In this document: positions 10,582-20,268 of the stretch, one piece after another | Layout of the letters: each line of letters begins with the position of its first letter | Position numbering within the stretch: position 1 is the stretch's first letter | NCBI RefSeq assembly: GCF_964058925.1 | Contig: NZ_OZ060366.1 | Location: forward strand, 224,308 to 288,307 | From: Buchnera aphidicola (Tetraneura ulmi) | GTDB taxonomy: Bacteria; Pseudomonadota; Gammaproteobacteria; Enterobacterales; Enterobacteriaceae | Length of the DNA: 64,000 nt | Direction of reading: 5' to 3' | Translations under genes and position numbers: made by a program | Notes under the pieces: model-generated | Database searches by the model: none | Seen by the model: the letters and a program-made list of their open reading frames with translations, nothing else | What the model was told of the DNA's origin: nothing

Positions 10582-11066
10582 TTATTTTTTTATATATCCA
10601 TGATCTATGCAAACAGGATTTTTAGCAGCTCTTTTTGCTATTAGATGACATCTTTCGTTATTTTTATTTCCAGAATGTCCTTTTATCCAATTCCATCTTA
10701 TAATATGTTTTTTTACTATATAATTTAAACGAATCCATAAATCTATATTTTTTATTTTTTTATTTTTTTTATTTTTCCAGTTTTTTTTTTCCAATCATGT
10801 ATCCAAATTAACATTCCTTGTTGTACATATTTACTATCTGTTGTTAGTTCAATTAAACAGGATTCTTTAAGAACACTTATGGAAAATATAATAGCCATTA
10901 ATTCCATTCTATTATTTGTTGTCAAATAAAAACCCGATTGAATGATTTTTTCTTTATTCTTGTATTGTAATATAGCACTATATCCACCTGGACCCGGATT
11001 TCCCAAACATGATCCATCAGTAAATATAAAAATTTTTTTTTTAATAAAATTTTTAATAAAAGACAT
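10582..11066 (-). pseudogene. rnhA: Ribonuclease HI, interrupted by a one-base frameshift in an A10 tract
   Basis: RNase HI removes RNA from RNA-DNA hybrids. The first frame (11066 to about 10790) carries the family N terminus [15 protein letters not shown] with D-E-D ([15 protein letters not shown]) and runs to WIHDWKKK. There an A10 tract (10781-10790 on the plus strand) shifts the frame. The rest (NIDLWIRLNY, WNWIKGHSG, NERC) continues in the next frame to 10582. One extra A gives a 161-residue protein (E. coli 155). The fourth acidic position, Asp134 in E. coli (ERCDELA), is His here (ERCHLIA). The single lesion in an otherwise conserved gene suggests slippage rescue or a sequence error and not decay. 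Confidence 0.85.
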
Positions 11067-11103
11067 TTATTTTTTTATCTTTAGGTAATAACATTTATTA
11101 TAT

Positions 11104-11850
11104 ATGAAAATGAGTAAAAAAAGAAAATTAATATTAGATATTGAAACTACTGGAATGAATGTTAATGGAAAACCTTATCTTAATCATAAAATTATTGAGA
11201 TAGGAATAGTAGAGATGATTGATCGTAAATTAACTGGAAACAATTTTCATTTTTATTTACAACCAAATAGAAAAATTGAAGAGTCTGCTTTTCGTATACA
11301 TGGAATTTCTGACGATTATTTATTAAATAAACCAACTTTTAGAGAAATTTCTAAAAAATTATTTAATTTTATAAAAAATTCTGTTCTTATCATACATAAT
11401 TCAAGTTTTGACGTAGGATTTATTGATTATGAATTTCAATTATTAAATTTTAATTTTCCAAAAGTAGAGAATTATTGTAAAATTATTGATACTCTTGATT
11501 TAGCAAGAAAATTATTTCCTGGAAAAAAAAATAATTTAGATTCTTTGTGTACAAGATATAAAATATCTATAAATCGTGAAAAACATAGTGCTATTTTAGA
11601 TGCTAAAATTTTATCAAAAATTTATTTATTTATGACTGTGAAACAATATTTAATAGATTTTTCTGAAGTTAAAAAAAAATTAAAGAAATTCAAAAAAAAT
11701 AATACTATACTTGAAAAAAGATCTTTAGTTGTTTTATTTGCAGACAATCTAGAATTAGAAAAACATTTTTTTTATTTAAAAAACATGAAAAAAAAATTTG
11801 GAAAATGCATGTGGGATAAAAAGGATTTTAAAAAAAAGAATAGAATTTGA
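11104..11850 (+). CDS. dnaQ: DNA polymerase III epsilon subunit (proofreading exonuclease)
   Basis: 3'-5' exonuclease of the replicative polymerase core. The DEDDh residues are all visible: D12 and E14 (LDIETTG), D103 (HNSSFDVGF), H161 and D166 (KHSAILDA). The alpha-binding C-terminal tail is shorter in complexity and Lys-rich but ends in the family GKCMWDKKDF-like tail (E. coli GGSCLWRA). Length is 248 residues (E. coli 243). Start is ATG 11104; ATG 11110, two codons on, is equally possible. It is divergent from rnhA, the same arrangement as in E. coli. Confidence 0.95.
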   Translation: MKMSKKRKLILDIETTGMNVNGKPYLNHKIIEIGIVEMIDRKLTGNNFHFYLQPNRKIEESAFRIHGISDDYLLNKPTFREISKKLFNFIKNSVLIIHNSSFDVGFIDYEFQLLNFNFPKVENYCKIIDTLDLARKLFPGKKNNLDSLCTRYKISINREKHSAILDAKILSKIYLFMTVKQYLIDFSEVKKKLKKFKKNNTILEKRSLVVLFADNLELEKHFFYLKNMKKKFGKCMWDKKDFKKKNRI

Positions 11851-11912
11851 CTTAATTAAAAAAAGAATGTAAGATTTGTTTTTAACAGTTTTATATGCAT
11901 AAAAATTATTAA

Positions 11913-11986
11913 GGTGCGGTAGTTCAGATTGGTAGAATATCGGCCTGTCACGCCGGAGGTCGCGGGTTCGAACCCCGTCCGCACCG
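11913..11986 (+). tRNA. tRNA-Asp (GUC anticodon)
   Basis: A 74-base cloverleaf. The acceptor GGTGCGG pairs with CCGCACC, discriminator G. The anticodon stem CGGCC/GCCGG-type closes loop CTGTCAC with anticodon GTC, and T arm CGGG TTCGAAC CCCG is present. It strongly resembles E. coli tRNA-Asp. The next bases are AAT, so CCA is not encoded. Confidence 0.97.
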
Positions 11987-12087
11987 AATGTAAAAAGTAA
12001 CTTTTAATTTTTTTTAATAATGAGTTATTTTTTTAAAATTTGTGTATAAATACTTATTTAAAATTTTAATACATTTTATATAAAGAA

Positions 12088-12549
12088 ATGATAGAAAGAC
12101 ATATTGTAACGTGGGATATGCTTCAAATATATACTAAAAATTTAGCAAAAAAACTACTTCCAATGTGTCGATGGAAAGGAATAATAGCTGTTAGTAGAGG
12201 TGGTTTAGTTCCTGCTGCAATTTTGTCAAGAGAATTAGGAATAAGATGTGTAGATACGGTTTGTATTTCCAGTTATGATGAAGAAAATAGTTTAAGAAAT
12301 ATAAAAGTAATAAAAAAGGCTCTAGGTACTGGAAACAAAATGATTGTAGTAGATGATTTAGTAGACACTGGTAGAACAGCAAAAAAAATAAAAATTTTAT
12401 ACCCAGATTCTTTTTTTGTTACTGTTTTTGCAAAACCATCTTCTAAAAGTTTAGTAGATGACTATATTATTGATGTTCCTCAAAACATATGGATTGAATT
12501 ACCATGGGATATGTCGATTTCTTACAAGAGTCCAATAAATAAAAATTAA
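12088..12549 (+). CDS. gpt: Xanthine-guanine phosphoribosyltransferase
   Basis: Purine salvage enzyme that joins PRPP to guanine, xanthine or hypoxanthine at the inner face of the membrane. The PRPP-binding loop [14 protein letters not shown] (about residues 87-100) and the [16 protein letters not shown] dimer/PPi loop (36-51) are almost identical to E. coli, as is [19 protein letters not shown]. Length of 153 residues matches E. coli (152). In a symbiont with reduced purine synthesis, salvage from the host is a sensible role (inference). It stands between tRNA-Asp and grpE. Confidence 0.96.
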   Translation: MIERHIVTWDMLQIYTKNLAKKLLPMCRWKGIIAVSRGGLVPAAILSRELGIRCVDTVCISSYDEENSLRNIKVIKKALGTGNKMIVVDDLVDTGRTAKKIKILYPDSFFVTVFAKPSSKSLVDDYIIDVPQNIWIELPWDMSISYKSPINKN

Positions 12550-12590
12550 GAAATATATTTATTTTATAAAAAATAGGTGTATAAGACATA

Positions 12591-13103
12591 ATGGAAAAAA
12601 AAAATTTAAAAGATAATTCTATTTTCCTTAAAAATAAGGAAGAAAAAAAAATAATAGAAGAATATTATTTTTTAAAAAAAAGTTTTTTAAAAGATAAAAA
12701 GAACTCAGAAAAAGAAATAGAACAAATAAAAAAAATAACTACAAAAGATATTGAAAATTCATATAATTATTCTTTTGACAAAATTATAAAATCTATTTTA
12801 GTTGTAATAGATAATTTAGAAAGAGCATTGAGTTTGTCTAAAAAAAATGAAGAAACAATAATTTGCACAGGTTTGAAAAATATTTTAAAAACATTTTCAA
12901 AATTTTTATTAAAATTTAATATTAGAATTATTGATTCTAAAAATAATAAATTTAATCCTAATAAACATCAAGCGATTGCTATTGTTAATTCTATAGAGAT
13001 TAAAAATAACTATATTGTTGAAGTAATTCAAAAAGGATATACGATAAACAATCGTTTGTTAAGACCTGCTATGGTAATAGTTTCAAATAATACTAATGAT
13101 TAA
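12591..13103 (+). CDS. grpE: Nucleotide exchange factor GrpE
   Basis: Cochaperone that releases ADP from DnaK. A long Lys/Glu-rich helical N-terminal half (about residues 1-65) precedes the conserved core with VVIDNLERALSLSK and the beta domain ending in NRLLRPAMVIVSN, the GrpE signature region. Length of 170 residues is somewhat short of E. coli (197), mainly at the N terminus. It is 41 bases after gpt and 47 before smpB on the same strand. I see no convincing heat-shock promoter in the short gap before it. Confidence 0.93.
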   Translation: MEKKNLKDNSIFLKNKEEKKIIEEYYFLKKSFLKDKKNSEKEIEQIKKITTKDIENSYNYSFDKIIKSILVVIDNLERALSLSKKNEETIICTGLKNILKTFSKFLLKFNIRIIDSKNNKFNPNKHQAIAIVNSIEIKNNYIVEVIQKGYTINNRLLRPAMVIVSNNTND

Positions 13104-13150
13104 AAAATAAAAAAATATTTTTTAGTAAAAACTTTATTTGTTCTTAAAAA

Positions 13151-13636
13151 ATGAAAAATAAATTAAGATTTAAAAATCATATACTTGTAAAAAATAAAAA
13201 ATTATATCACAATTTTTTCATAAAAAAAACCATTCAAGCAGGAATAGTTTTAAAAGGATGGGAAGTAAAAAATATAAGATCTAAGAAAGCAGATTTAATT
13301 GGATCATATATTAGAATTAGTTATAAAGAAGCTTTTTTATGTAATTTCTCTGTAAATAACAAAAGTAGTGATATTAATAGATTTAATAATAATAAAGACA
13401 GTTTTTTTTTAAATAAAAAGTTATTATTAAAAAAAAATGAAATTTTAAATTTAAGCAATATATTAAAAAAAAATGGATACACAGTAGTACCAATTGAATT
13501 TTATTTAAAAAATCAGTGGATTAAATTAAAAATAGGAATAGCTATAGGTAAGAAAAAAACTGATAAAAGAAACATTGAAAAAAAAAGAGATTGGAAGATT
13601 GAAAAAAATAGAATAACTAAAAGAAATATGAATTAA
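13151..13636 (+). CDS. smpB: SsrA-binding protein SmpB
   Basis: RNA-binding partner of tmRNA in trans-translation. The OB-fold core is visible: the EAGI-type loop reads IQAGIVLKGWEVKNIR (about residues 28-45), followed by LIGSYIRI, GYTVVPIEFYLKN and KIGIAIGKKKTDKR, and the basic C-terminal tail DWKIEKNRITKRNMN. Length is 161 residues (E. coli 160). The ssrA gene itself is not in this window. Confidence 0.94.
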   Translation: MKNKLRFKNHILVKNKKLYHNFFIKKTIQAGIVLKGWEVKNIRSKKADLIGSYIRISYKEAFLCNFSVNNKSSDINRFNNNKDSFFLNKKLLLKKNEILNLSNILKKNGYTVVPIEFYLKNQWIKLKIGIAIGKKKTDKRNIEKKRDWKIEKNRITKRNMN

Positions 13637-13667
13637 AAAAAAGTAGGTTTTTTTTTTATAAATATAT

Positions 13668-14135
13668 ATGATAAAAAACAATATAAAAGTTCACAAGCAT
13701 TGGATGAAATATGCAATTAATCTAGCTAAACATTCTCAGAGAATTGGGGAAGTTCCTATAGGTTCAGTATTAATTTTAAATAATAAAATAATTGGAGAAG
13801 GTTTTAATTCTTCTATTTTATGTAACGACCCTACTGCTCATGCTGAAATAATAACTTTAAGAAAAGCAGCAAGAAAAATAAAAAATTATAGAATTTTAAA
13901 TTCAATTTTATATGTTACATTAGAGCCTTGTTTAATGTGTTTTGGAGCTATATTACATAGTAGAGTAAAAACTTTGGTATATGGTGCTAAGAATAACAGA
14001 AGAAACGAAAAAGAAAATAAGTTTTTATATTTTTTATCTAAATTTTATAATTTAGGTTTAATTTCTGGAATTTTAGAATTTGAATGTTCAAATTTAATAA
14101 AAAGTTTTTTCCTTGTAAAAAGGAAAAAAAAATAA
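13668..14135 (+). CDS. tadA: tRNA-specific adenosine deaminase TadA
   Basis: Makes inosine at position 34 of tRNA-Arg(ACG). The zinc site is complete: HAE (TAHAEIITLRKAAR, near residues 57-72) and P-C-x-x-C (LEPCLMCFGAI, near 86-96). The N terminus HKHWMKYAINLAKHSQ and EVPIGSVLI match E. coli. Length is 155 residues. It is the last gene of the plus-strand run from dnaQ and converges on acpS, 26 bases away. Confidence 0.94.
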   Translation: MIKNNIKVHKHWMKYAINLAKHSQRIGEVPIGSVLILNNKIIGEGFNSSILCNDPTAHAEIITLRKAARKIKNYRILNSILYVTLEPCLMCFGAILHSRVKTLVYGAKNNRRNEKENKFLYFLSKFYNLGLISGILEFECSNLIKSFFLVKRKKK

Positions 14136-14161
14136 AATTTTTAAAAGTTTTAATGAAAATT

Positions 14162-14547
14162 TTATTTTTCGATTATTACTAGTGCTAAAACATATTTTTT
14201 TTCATCAGTTAAACTAATATAAATCGATTTAAGTTTTAGTTTATTAAAAAATTTCAATGGTTTTCCTGTTAACTTGATTTTAGGTTTTCCTAAATAATTA
14301 TGATCAATTTCAAAATTTTTGAATAAAAATCCTTTTTGTATTCCAATTCCAAAAGCTTTAGATACTGCTTCCTTTATTGTAAAAGCTTTAGATAAAAATA
14401 ATTTTTTTAGTTCTTTTTTTTTTTTTTAAATCTTTTTAATTCATTTACAGAAAGAATTTTTTTTGCTAACTTTTTTTGTTTTAATAAAGAAAATTTATAA
14501 ATTCTTTTTTTTTTTAATAAATCTATACCAATTCCAAATATGCTCAT
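14162..14547 (-). pseudogene. acpS: Holo-[acyl-carrier-protein] synthase, interrupted by a frameshift in an A14 tract
   Basis: AcpS transfers phosphopantetheine to acyl carrier protein. The start ATG (14545-14547) gives MSIFGIGIDLLKKKRI with metal-binding Asp9. Reading continues to ELKRF and an A14 tract (T14 at 14414-14427, plus strand), then hits a stop. In the next frame the gene resumes with IKEAVSKAFGIGIQKG, carrying the metal-binding Glu, LGKPKI and SLTDEKKYVLALVIIEK, ending at 14162. With one more A it encodes 128 residues (E. coli 126). All conserved motifs survive on both sides. Neighbour era lies 20 bases upstream; recO and pdxJ, which separate the two in E. coli, are absent. Confidence 0.85.
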
Positions 14548-14567
14548 ATTAATTTAATTATAGTTTT

Positions 14568-15427
14568 TTATTTATTATAACATATATTTTTTTTTATTTT
14601 TATATGTAATTTCAAATTTATATTTTTTTTTAATCTTTTTTTTATTTCTGTTTCAGAAATGTTTAATATTAATTTTATTTTTTCTCCATTTTTTCCAATT
14701 ATTATCTTTTTTTGTCTATTGTTATTAACAAGAATTATTGCAATTAAATATATTTTATTTTCATTTTTTTGATTTAAAAATTCAATTTTAACATCAACTA
14801 TTAGAGGAATTTCATCTCCTACGTATCTAATAACTTTTTCTCTAATTATTTCAGATAATTCGAATTTTAATGAAAAAACGTATTTTTGTTCTTTTTTAAA
14901 TTGATGTTTCTCTACAGGAAGTAAATTTCCCACTATTTTTTTTATTTTTTCAAAATTTATTTTTTTTTTTGCAGAAATTGGTATGATTTCTTTTATGTTT
15001 TTTATATTTTTTTTTAAAAAATTTATGTAAGGCAATATTATTTTTTTATCTTTTATTAAATCAATTTTATTTATTAGAACAATAACTGGTATTTTATTTT
15101 TTTTTATTATACTTGAAATATAATTTTCATAATTTGTCCATTTACATCGGTCTAAAACAAAAATTATAATTTGTGCTAGATTAATAGTTTTTTTAATTAA
15201 ATTAAAGTCAAAAAAAAAATATTTTTTTGAAAGCCAGGTGTATCTATATAAATTGTCTGATCTTTTTTTTCAGTATGAATACCAATAATATTTTTTTTTG
15301 TTGTATTTTTTTTACGAGAAGTAATTGATATTTTTTTATTTATTATTTTATTTAATAAAGTAGATTTACCAACGTTCGTTCTTCCTAATAAAATGGCTGT
15401 TCCAAATTTGTTTTTTTTAATGTTCAC
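14568..15427 (-). pseudogene. era: GTPase Era, interrupted by a one-base frameshift
   Basis: Era binds the 3' end of 16S rRNA in 30S assembly and is essential in E. coli. The first frame has G1 GRTNVGKST and G3 DTPG, then fails after PGFQK near 15222. The frame resumes about one codon later and holds G4 NKID and the KH domain (GxxG as IIGKNGEKI) to 14568. One extra base either in the coding-strand A7 (15222-15228) or T10 (15210-15219) restores 286 residues (E. coli 301). The start is GTG at 15427, overlapping the rnc stop as GTGA, a sign of translational coupling. Conservation on both sides argues against ordinary decay. Confidence 0.85.
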
Positions 15428-16104
15428 TGTATTCCTAATTTTTTTAAAGCATTGTATGCTGCGTTTTGTTCAGCTTTTCTTTTACTAGAACCAATTCCTA
15501 CTAGATGTTCATTCATTCCAGTAATTGTACAATGTATTGTAAATTGTTGATTATGAGCTTCTCCATATACTTTAACTATAAGATAAGATGGAAGAGGTAA
15601 ATGTTTTGATTGTAAATATTCTTGTAATCTTGTTTTCGGGTCTTTTTGCTTATCACCTGGGCTGATTTTTTTTAAACGTTTTGAATACCATTTTAGAATT
15701 AGTGATTCTATAGTTTTAATGTTACTATCTAAAAAAATGCTGCCTATTATAGCTTCTATAGTATTTGCTAATATTGATTCTCTACATCCTCCACCACTTT
15801 TTATTTCTCCTTGACCTAATTGTAAATATTTTCCTAAATGAAATTCATATGCTATTTTAGCAAGAGTATCTCCTCTTACTAAAGTTGCCCTCATTCTACT
15901 CATATCTCCTTCAGTAACGTATGGAAAATTATGATACAATACATTAGAAATAACGAAACTAAGAATAGAATCTCCTAAGAATTCTAAACGTTCATTGTGT
16001 TTTTTATTAGCACTTCTATGAGTAAGAGCTTGTTTTAGTAGTTTTTTTTGTATGAATTGATATCCTAAAATTTTTTCTAATTTTTCTATTATAGAAGATT
16101 CCAT
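15424..16104 (-). CDS. rnc: Ribonuclease III
   Basis: Double-strand-specific endonuclease that processes rRNA precursors. The nuclease domain carries [10 protein letters not shown] with Glu41 and Asp45 at the E. coli positions, and EAIIGS with Glu117. Position 114, Asp in E. coli and a magnesium ligand (ILADTVEA), is Asn here (ILANTIEA). The dsRNA-binding domain (about 155-225) is intact, including [20 protein letters not shown]. Length is 226 residues, the same as E. coli. It overlaps era by four bases and follows lepB in the conserved lepA-lepB-rnc-era order. Its likely substrate, the pre-16S stalk, is in this window. Confidence 0.95.
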   Translation of the reverse strand: MESSIIEKLEKILGYQFIQKKLLKQALTHRSANKKHNERLEFLGDSILSFVISNVLYHNFPYVTEGDMSRMRATLVRGDTLAKIAYEFHLGKYLQLGQGEIKSGGGCRESILANTIEAIIGSIFLDSNIKTIESLILKWYSKRLKKISPGDKQKDPKTRLQEYLQSKHLPLPSYLIVKVYGEAHNQQFTIHCTITGMNEHLVGIGSSKRKAEQNAAYNALKKLGIQ

Positions 16105-16214
16105 ATTATACCAATTTAAAAAAAAATAAAATTTTATTTTTAGAACTATTAAAAATAAATATTTTAAAAAAGAAAAAATATTTTTTTAAATAAATAAAAT
16201 TTATTTTTTTAAAA

Positions 16215-17108
16215 TTATTCAATTTTTCCAATTCTAGATAATCGGAAACCTGTAGGCCATTTGTTTACTTCTTTTTTAAAACTCATCCAAATATAAACAG
16301 CTTTTCCTATTAAATTCTTTTCAGGTACATATCCCCAATACCTACTATCATAACTATTATCCCTATTATCACCAATCATAAAATATTTTTTTTCTGGAAC
16401 GGTCCAAATTTTTATTTTATTTATTTTCTTTTTATCTTTTTTTTTAAAAAGTATAGAGTATGACTTATTGTTTACTGTTTCTCTAGCTATTTTTAGTATT
16501 AAACAACTTTTATTTTTTTTTTCTTTTTTGTTTATTTGATTTTTTTTATTTTTGTAATTCTTAAAATTATTTCTTATCTCAACAAATTTACTATTTTTGA
16601 GTTTTGATCTATTGAAGTATATGGTTTTACAATTTATTTTATTTTTACATTTAGGAAAAATAAAAATTTTGCTATTTTGAGAATTGTAAAAAATTTTATC
16701 TCCTGGAATACCTATTACTCGTTTTATATAATTAATTTTGTTATTTTTTGGGTATTTAAATACTACAACATCTCCTCGTTTTGGAAGATTTGTTTTGAAA
16801 ATAGTTTTTTGAAAAATTGGTTCCTTAATACCATAAGAAAATTTTTTTACTAAAATAAAATCTCCTACAAATAATGTTGGCATCATCGATTCTGATGGAA
16901 TTCGAAATGGTTCAAAGACAAATGAACGAAATATAAATATTAATATAAATACAGGAAACATTGAAATAACATTTTTTTTTATTTTTTCTAAATATGTATT
17001 ATTTTTAATAATTTTTTTGTTATTTTTTTTTTTAATTGAGTCGATTATCCAAGTACTTCCGGAAATAAAAATTATTGTTAACAGAATAACTGATATATTA
17101 TAATCCAT
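16215..17108 (-). CDS. lepB: Signal peptidase I
   Basis: Inner-membrane Ser/Lys protease that cuts signal peptides of exported proteins. There are two N-terminal membrane segments (about residues 5-22 and 48-62), then the catalytic Ser74 in IPSESMMPTL and general-base Lys129 in YIKRVIGIPGD. Boxes D and E (GDNRDNSYDSRYWG) are conserved. A Lys/Asn-rich loop around 165-215 is diverged. Length is 297 residues (E. coli 324). Twelve bases separate it from lepA upstream; the 110-base gap before rnc is featureless A/T. Confidence 0.95.
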   Translation of the reverse strand: MDYNISVILLTIIFISGSTWIIDSIKKKNNKKIIKNNTYLEKIKKNVISMFPVFILIFIFRSFVFEPFRIPSESMMPTLFVGDFILVKKFSYGIKEPIFQKTIFKTNLPKRGDVVVFKYPKNNKINYIKRVIGIPGDKIFYNSQNSKIFIFPKCKNKINCKTIYFNRSKLKNSKFVEIRNNFKNYKNKKNQINKKEKKNKSCLILKIARETVNNKSYSILFKKKDKKKINKIKIWTVPEKKYFMIGDNRDNSYDSRYWGYVPEKNLIGKAVYIWMSFKKEVNKWPTGFRLSRIGKIE

Positions 17109-17120
17109 TTAAACAATTCC

Positions 17121-18905
17121 TTATTTTTTTAAAATAGACATGAATAATTCTTTAGAGAGAGATATATTTCCAATTTTTTTCATTTTCTTTTTCCCTTCTT
17201 TTTGTTTTTGTAATAGTTTTTTTTTTCTGGAAATATCTCCTCCATAACATTTTGAAAGAACATTTTTTCTTAGTTGTTTTATTGTTGATCTTGAAATAAT
17301 ACAATTACCAATTTTTGCTTGTACAACAATATCGAATTGTTGTCTTTGAATAAAATTTTTAATTTTTTCTATAGTCATTTTTGCTTTTTGGTTTGTATCA
17401 TTTCGATGAATTATCATTGATAATGAATCAATTTTAATTTTATTTATTAAAATATCTAATTTAACTAAATCGGCAGTTTTAAAAAATTTAAATTCGTATT
17501 CTAATGATGCATACCCACTAGAAATAGATTTTATAGAATCGAAAAAATTTGTAATAACTTCTGACATAGGTACTAAATATGAAATAGAAACTTGTCGATA
17601 GTGATAAATAATACTTATTCGAACACCTCTTTTTTTTTCGCAAAATTGAATTATTTCTCCTAAATATTTAGGAGGGGTTAAAATATTACATTTAGCTATT
17701 GGTTCTCTTATTTTTTTTATTTTATTTATTGGTGGAAAATTATTAGGGATAGATATATGTGTAACTTTTCCATTTGATAATACTATTTCGTAAATTACAC
17801 TAGGTATTGTTGAAATTAATTCAATTTTGTATTCTCTTTCCAACCTAGCTTGTATAATTTCCATATGTAGTAGTCCTAAAAAACCACATCTAAAACCAAA
17901 TCCCAAAGAAGGAGAGTTTTCATTCTCGTAGAATAATGAAGAATCATTCAAACTTAATTTTCCTAACGCATTTTTAAATAATTTGTATTTTTTAGAATCT
18001 AGAGGAAATAGCCCTGCATATATTTTTGGACTTACTTTTTTAAAGCTTAAAAGAGGTGAGTTAGCTGGTTTTTTTTCTGTGGTAATTGTATCTCCTACAG
18101 GAAATGCCGTTATATTTTTAATTCCACATGATATCCAACCAACTTCTCCTGTTTCTATTTTTTTACATAGAATTGTCTTAGGAGTAAACATTCCTATTTT
18201 TTCTACTTTATAATTCTTTCCAGTACTCATTATTTTTATTTTACTTCCAATTCTAATTATTCCATTTTTTATTCGTATTAATGAAATCACTCCTAGATAA
18301 TTATCAAACCAAGAATCAATAATCAAAGATTGAAGAGGAAAATTTTTATTTCCTAAGGGTGATGGTATATCAATAATAACTCTTTCTAAAATTTCTGATA
18401 TTCCTACTCCTGTTTTAGCAGAACAATAAATTGGTTTAATATTTTTGATTTCTAAAATATTTTCAATTTCTTTTTTTGTTTGTTCTACATTAGAAGTAGG
18501 AAGATCAATTTTATTTATTACTGGAATTATTTTCAAATTCATATTTATTGCAGTATTATAGTTAGAAACTGTTTGTGCTTCTACTCCTTGAGTAGAATCT
18601 ATTACTAATAATGCTCCTTCACAAGCTGATAGAGATTTAGAAACTTCATATGAAAAATTTACATGACCTGGAGTATCAATTAGATTTAAAAAAAATAATT
18701 CTCCCTTTTTTGAAACATATTTCAACGTTACGCTTCTTGCTTTTATCGTAATACCTCTCTCTTTTTCTAAATCCATAGAATCTAGTACTCTACTAAACAT
18801 TTCTCGTTGTGACAAAGCACCACATTTTTTTATAAAACAATCTGCTAGAGTAGACTTTCCATGATCAATATGTGCAATAATAGAAAAATTTCTTATATTC
18901 TTCAT
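17121..18905 (-). CDS. lepA: Elongation factor 4 (LepA)
   Basis: Ribosome-associated translational GTPase. The G domain shows AHIDHGKST (11-19), the switch region RGITIKA, DTPGH and NKID. EF-G-like domains II, III and V follow, and the LepA-specific C-terminal domain ends in [12 protein letters not shown], with the family stretch [21 protein letters not shown] (quoted in part: [18 protein letters not shown]). Length of 594 residues is near E. coli (599). First gene of the minus-strand lepA-lepB-rnc-era-acpS run; its promoter must lie in 18906-19095, shared with divergent mnmA. Confidence 0.96.
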   Translation of the reverse strand: MKNIRNFSIIAHIDHGKSTLADCFIKKCGALSQREMFSRVLDSMDLEKERGITIKARSVTLKYVSKKGELFFLNLIDTPGHVNFSYEVSKSLSACEGALLVIDSTQGVEAQTVSNYNTAINMNLKIIPVINKIDLPTSNVEQTKKEIENILEIKNIKPIYCSAKTGVGISEILERVIIDIPSPLGNKNFPLQSLIIDSWFDNYLGVISLIRIKNGIIRIGSKIKIMSTGKNYKVEKIGMFTPKTILCKKIETGEVGWISCGIKNITAFPVGDTITTEKKPANSPLLSFKKVSPKIYAGLFPLDSKKYKLFKNALGKLSLNDSSLFYENENSPSLGFGFRCGFLGLLHMEIIQARLEREYKIELISTIPSVIYEIVLSNGKVTHISIPNNFPPINKIKKIREPIAKCNILTPPKYLGEIIQFCEKKRGVRISIIYHYRQVSISYLVPMSEVITNFFDSIKSISSGYASLEYEFKFFKTADLVKLDILINKIKIDSLSMIIHRNDTNQKAKMTIEKIKNFIQRQQFDIVVQAKIGNCIISRSTIKQLRKNVLSKCYGGDISRKKKLLQKQKEGKKKMKKIGNISLSKELFMSILKK

Positions 18906-19095
18906 TTTTTAAATTTTACCGAAATACATTTTTTATAAATGTTTTATAATATTAAAATATTTTAATGTTTTATTTATTGAACATTTTTATATTGATTAAT
19001 ATTTATAGTTAATTAAATTACTATGTTAATAAATTTAATCACAATAAATTCTTATTATCAAGAATAGAAAACTTTATTTAATTTAAATTAAAAAT

Positions 19096-20220
19096 ATGAA
19101 AAATAAAAAAAAAAAAATTATTGTTGGTATGTCAGGAGGAGTAGATTCTTCTGTTTCAGCATGGTTGTTGAAGAAACAAAATTATCTTGTAGAAGGTTTA
19201 TTTATGAAAAATTGGGAAGAAGATGATAAAGATAACTATTGTTCAGCAAAACAGGATTTAGATGATGTAAAGATAGTATGTAATAAATTAAATATACGTT
19301 TGCATAAAGTTAATTTTTCTAACGAGTACTGGAATAATGTTTTTAAAATTTTTCTAAAAAAATTGAAAGTAGGAAACACTCCGAATCCAGATGTTTTATG
19401 TAATAAAGAAATTAAATTTAAGTTATTTTTTGATTTTTCAATTTCTATATTAGGAGCAGATTTTATAGCTACAGGACATTATGCACAAAAGCAGAAAATT
19501 AATAATAGAATATTTTTAATAAGATCAAAAGATTTAAATAAAGATCAAACTTATTTTCTATATACATTAAATGAAAACCAAATGAAGAAAATAATGTTTC
19601 CCATTGGCCATTTAAAAAAATGTCAAGTTCGTAAAATAGCAACAGAAAAAAAATTACATATTGCAAATAAAAAAGATTCTACAGGTATTTGTTTTATAGG
19701 ACCTAAAAAATTTAGAAAATTTTTATCTAATTATATTCCAAAAAAAAAAGGTAAAATAATCAATACTAAAAAAGAAGTTATAGGAGTACATGATGGTGTG
19801 TTATATTATACAATAGGACAGCGAAGGGGTTTAAGAATAGGGGGAATTAAAGGAAAACAACAAGGTAAACCATGGTATGTTGTAAAAAAAGAAATTAATA
19901 CCAATACATTAGTAGTTGCTGAAGGAAATAAAAATGATTATTTAATTTCAATTGGAATGATAGTTAGTGATTTAAATTGGATTAACAAAACTTTTTTTTT
20001 TAAAAAAGATGAATTATCTTGTAGTGTTCAAACTAGACATCGTCAGAAAGTTATTCCTTGTTATTTAAAAAAATTAAACAACACTTTAATTAAAGTTCTG
20101 TTTAATAAATTAGCTTATTCAGTTACAAGTGGGCAATCAGCTGTTTTTTATTCTTCAAAGGAAGAATGTATTGGAGGTGGAATTATTAAAAAAATAATCC
20201 CTTTAAAAAAAATATATTAA
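19096..20220 (+). CDS. mnmA: tRNA-specific 2-thiouridylase MnmA
   Basis: Adds the 2-thio group to wobble uridine of tRNA-Lys, -Glu and -Gln. The PP-loop SGGVDSSV (14-21), the first catalytic cysteine in TPNPDVLCNKEIKF and the second in DSTGICFIG are all present, as are GQRRGLRIGG and the C-terminal RHRQKVIP. Length is 374 residues (E. coli 368). The start region contains a long A tract that encodes Lys-Lys-Lys-Lys after MKN. In E. coli mnmA is followed by hflD and purB; here hflD is missing and purB follows after 48 bases. Confidence 0.95.
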   Translation: MKNKKKKIIVGMSGGVDSSVSAWLLKKQNYLVEGLFMKNWEEDDKDNYCSAKQDLDDVKIVCNKLNIRLHKVNFSNEYWNNVFKIFLKKLKVGNTPNPDVLCNKEIKFKLFFDFSISILGADFIATGHYAQKQKINNRIFLIRSKDLNKDQTYFLYTLNENQMKKIMFPIGHLKKCQVRKIATEKKLHIANKKDSTGICFIGPKKFRKFLSNYIPKKKGKIINTKKEVIGVHDGVLYYTIGQRRGLRIGGIKGKQQGKPWYVVKKEINTNTLVVAEGNKNDYLISIGMIVSDLNWINKTFFFKKDELSCSVQTRHRQKVIPCYLKKLNNTLIKVLFNKLAYSVTSGQSAVFYSSKEECIGGGIIKKIIPLKKIY

Positions 20221-20268
20221 AATATTACGTTAATTAAAAATTTGTTTAAATTATCAAAGGAGAAAAAT

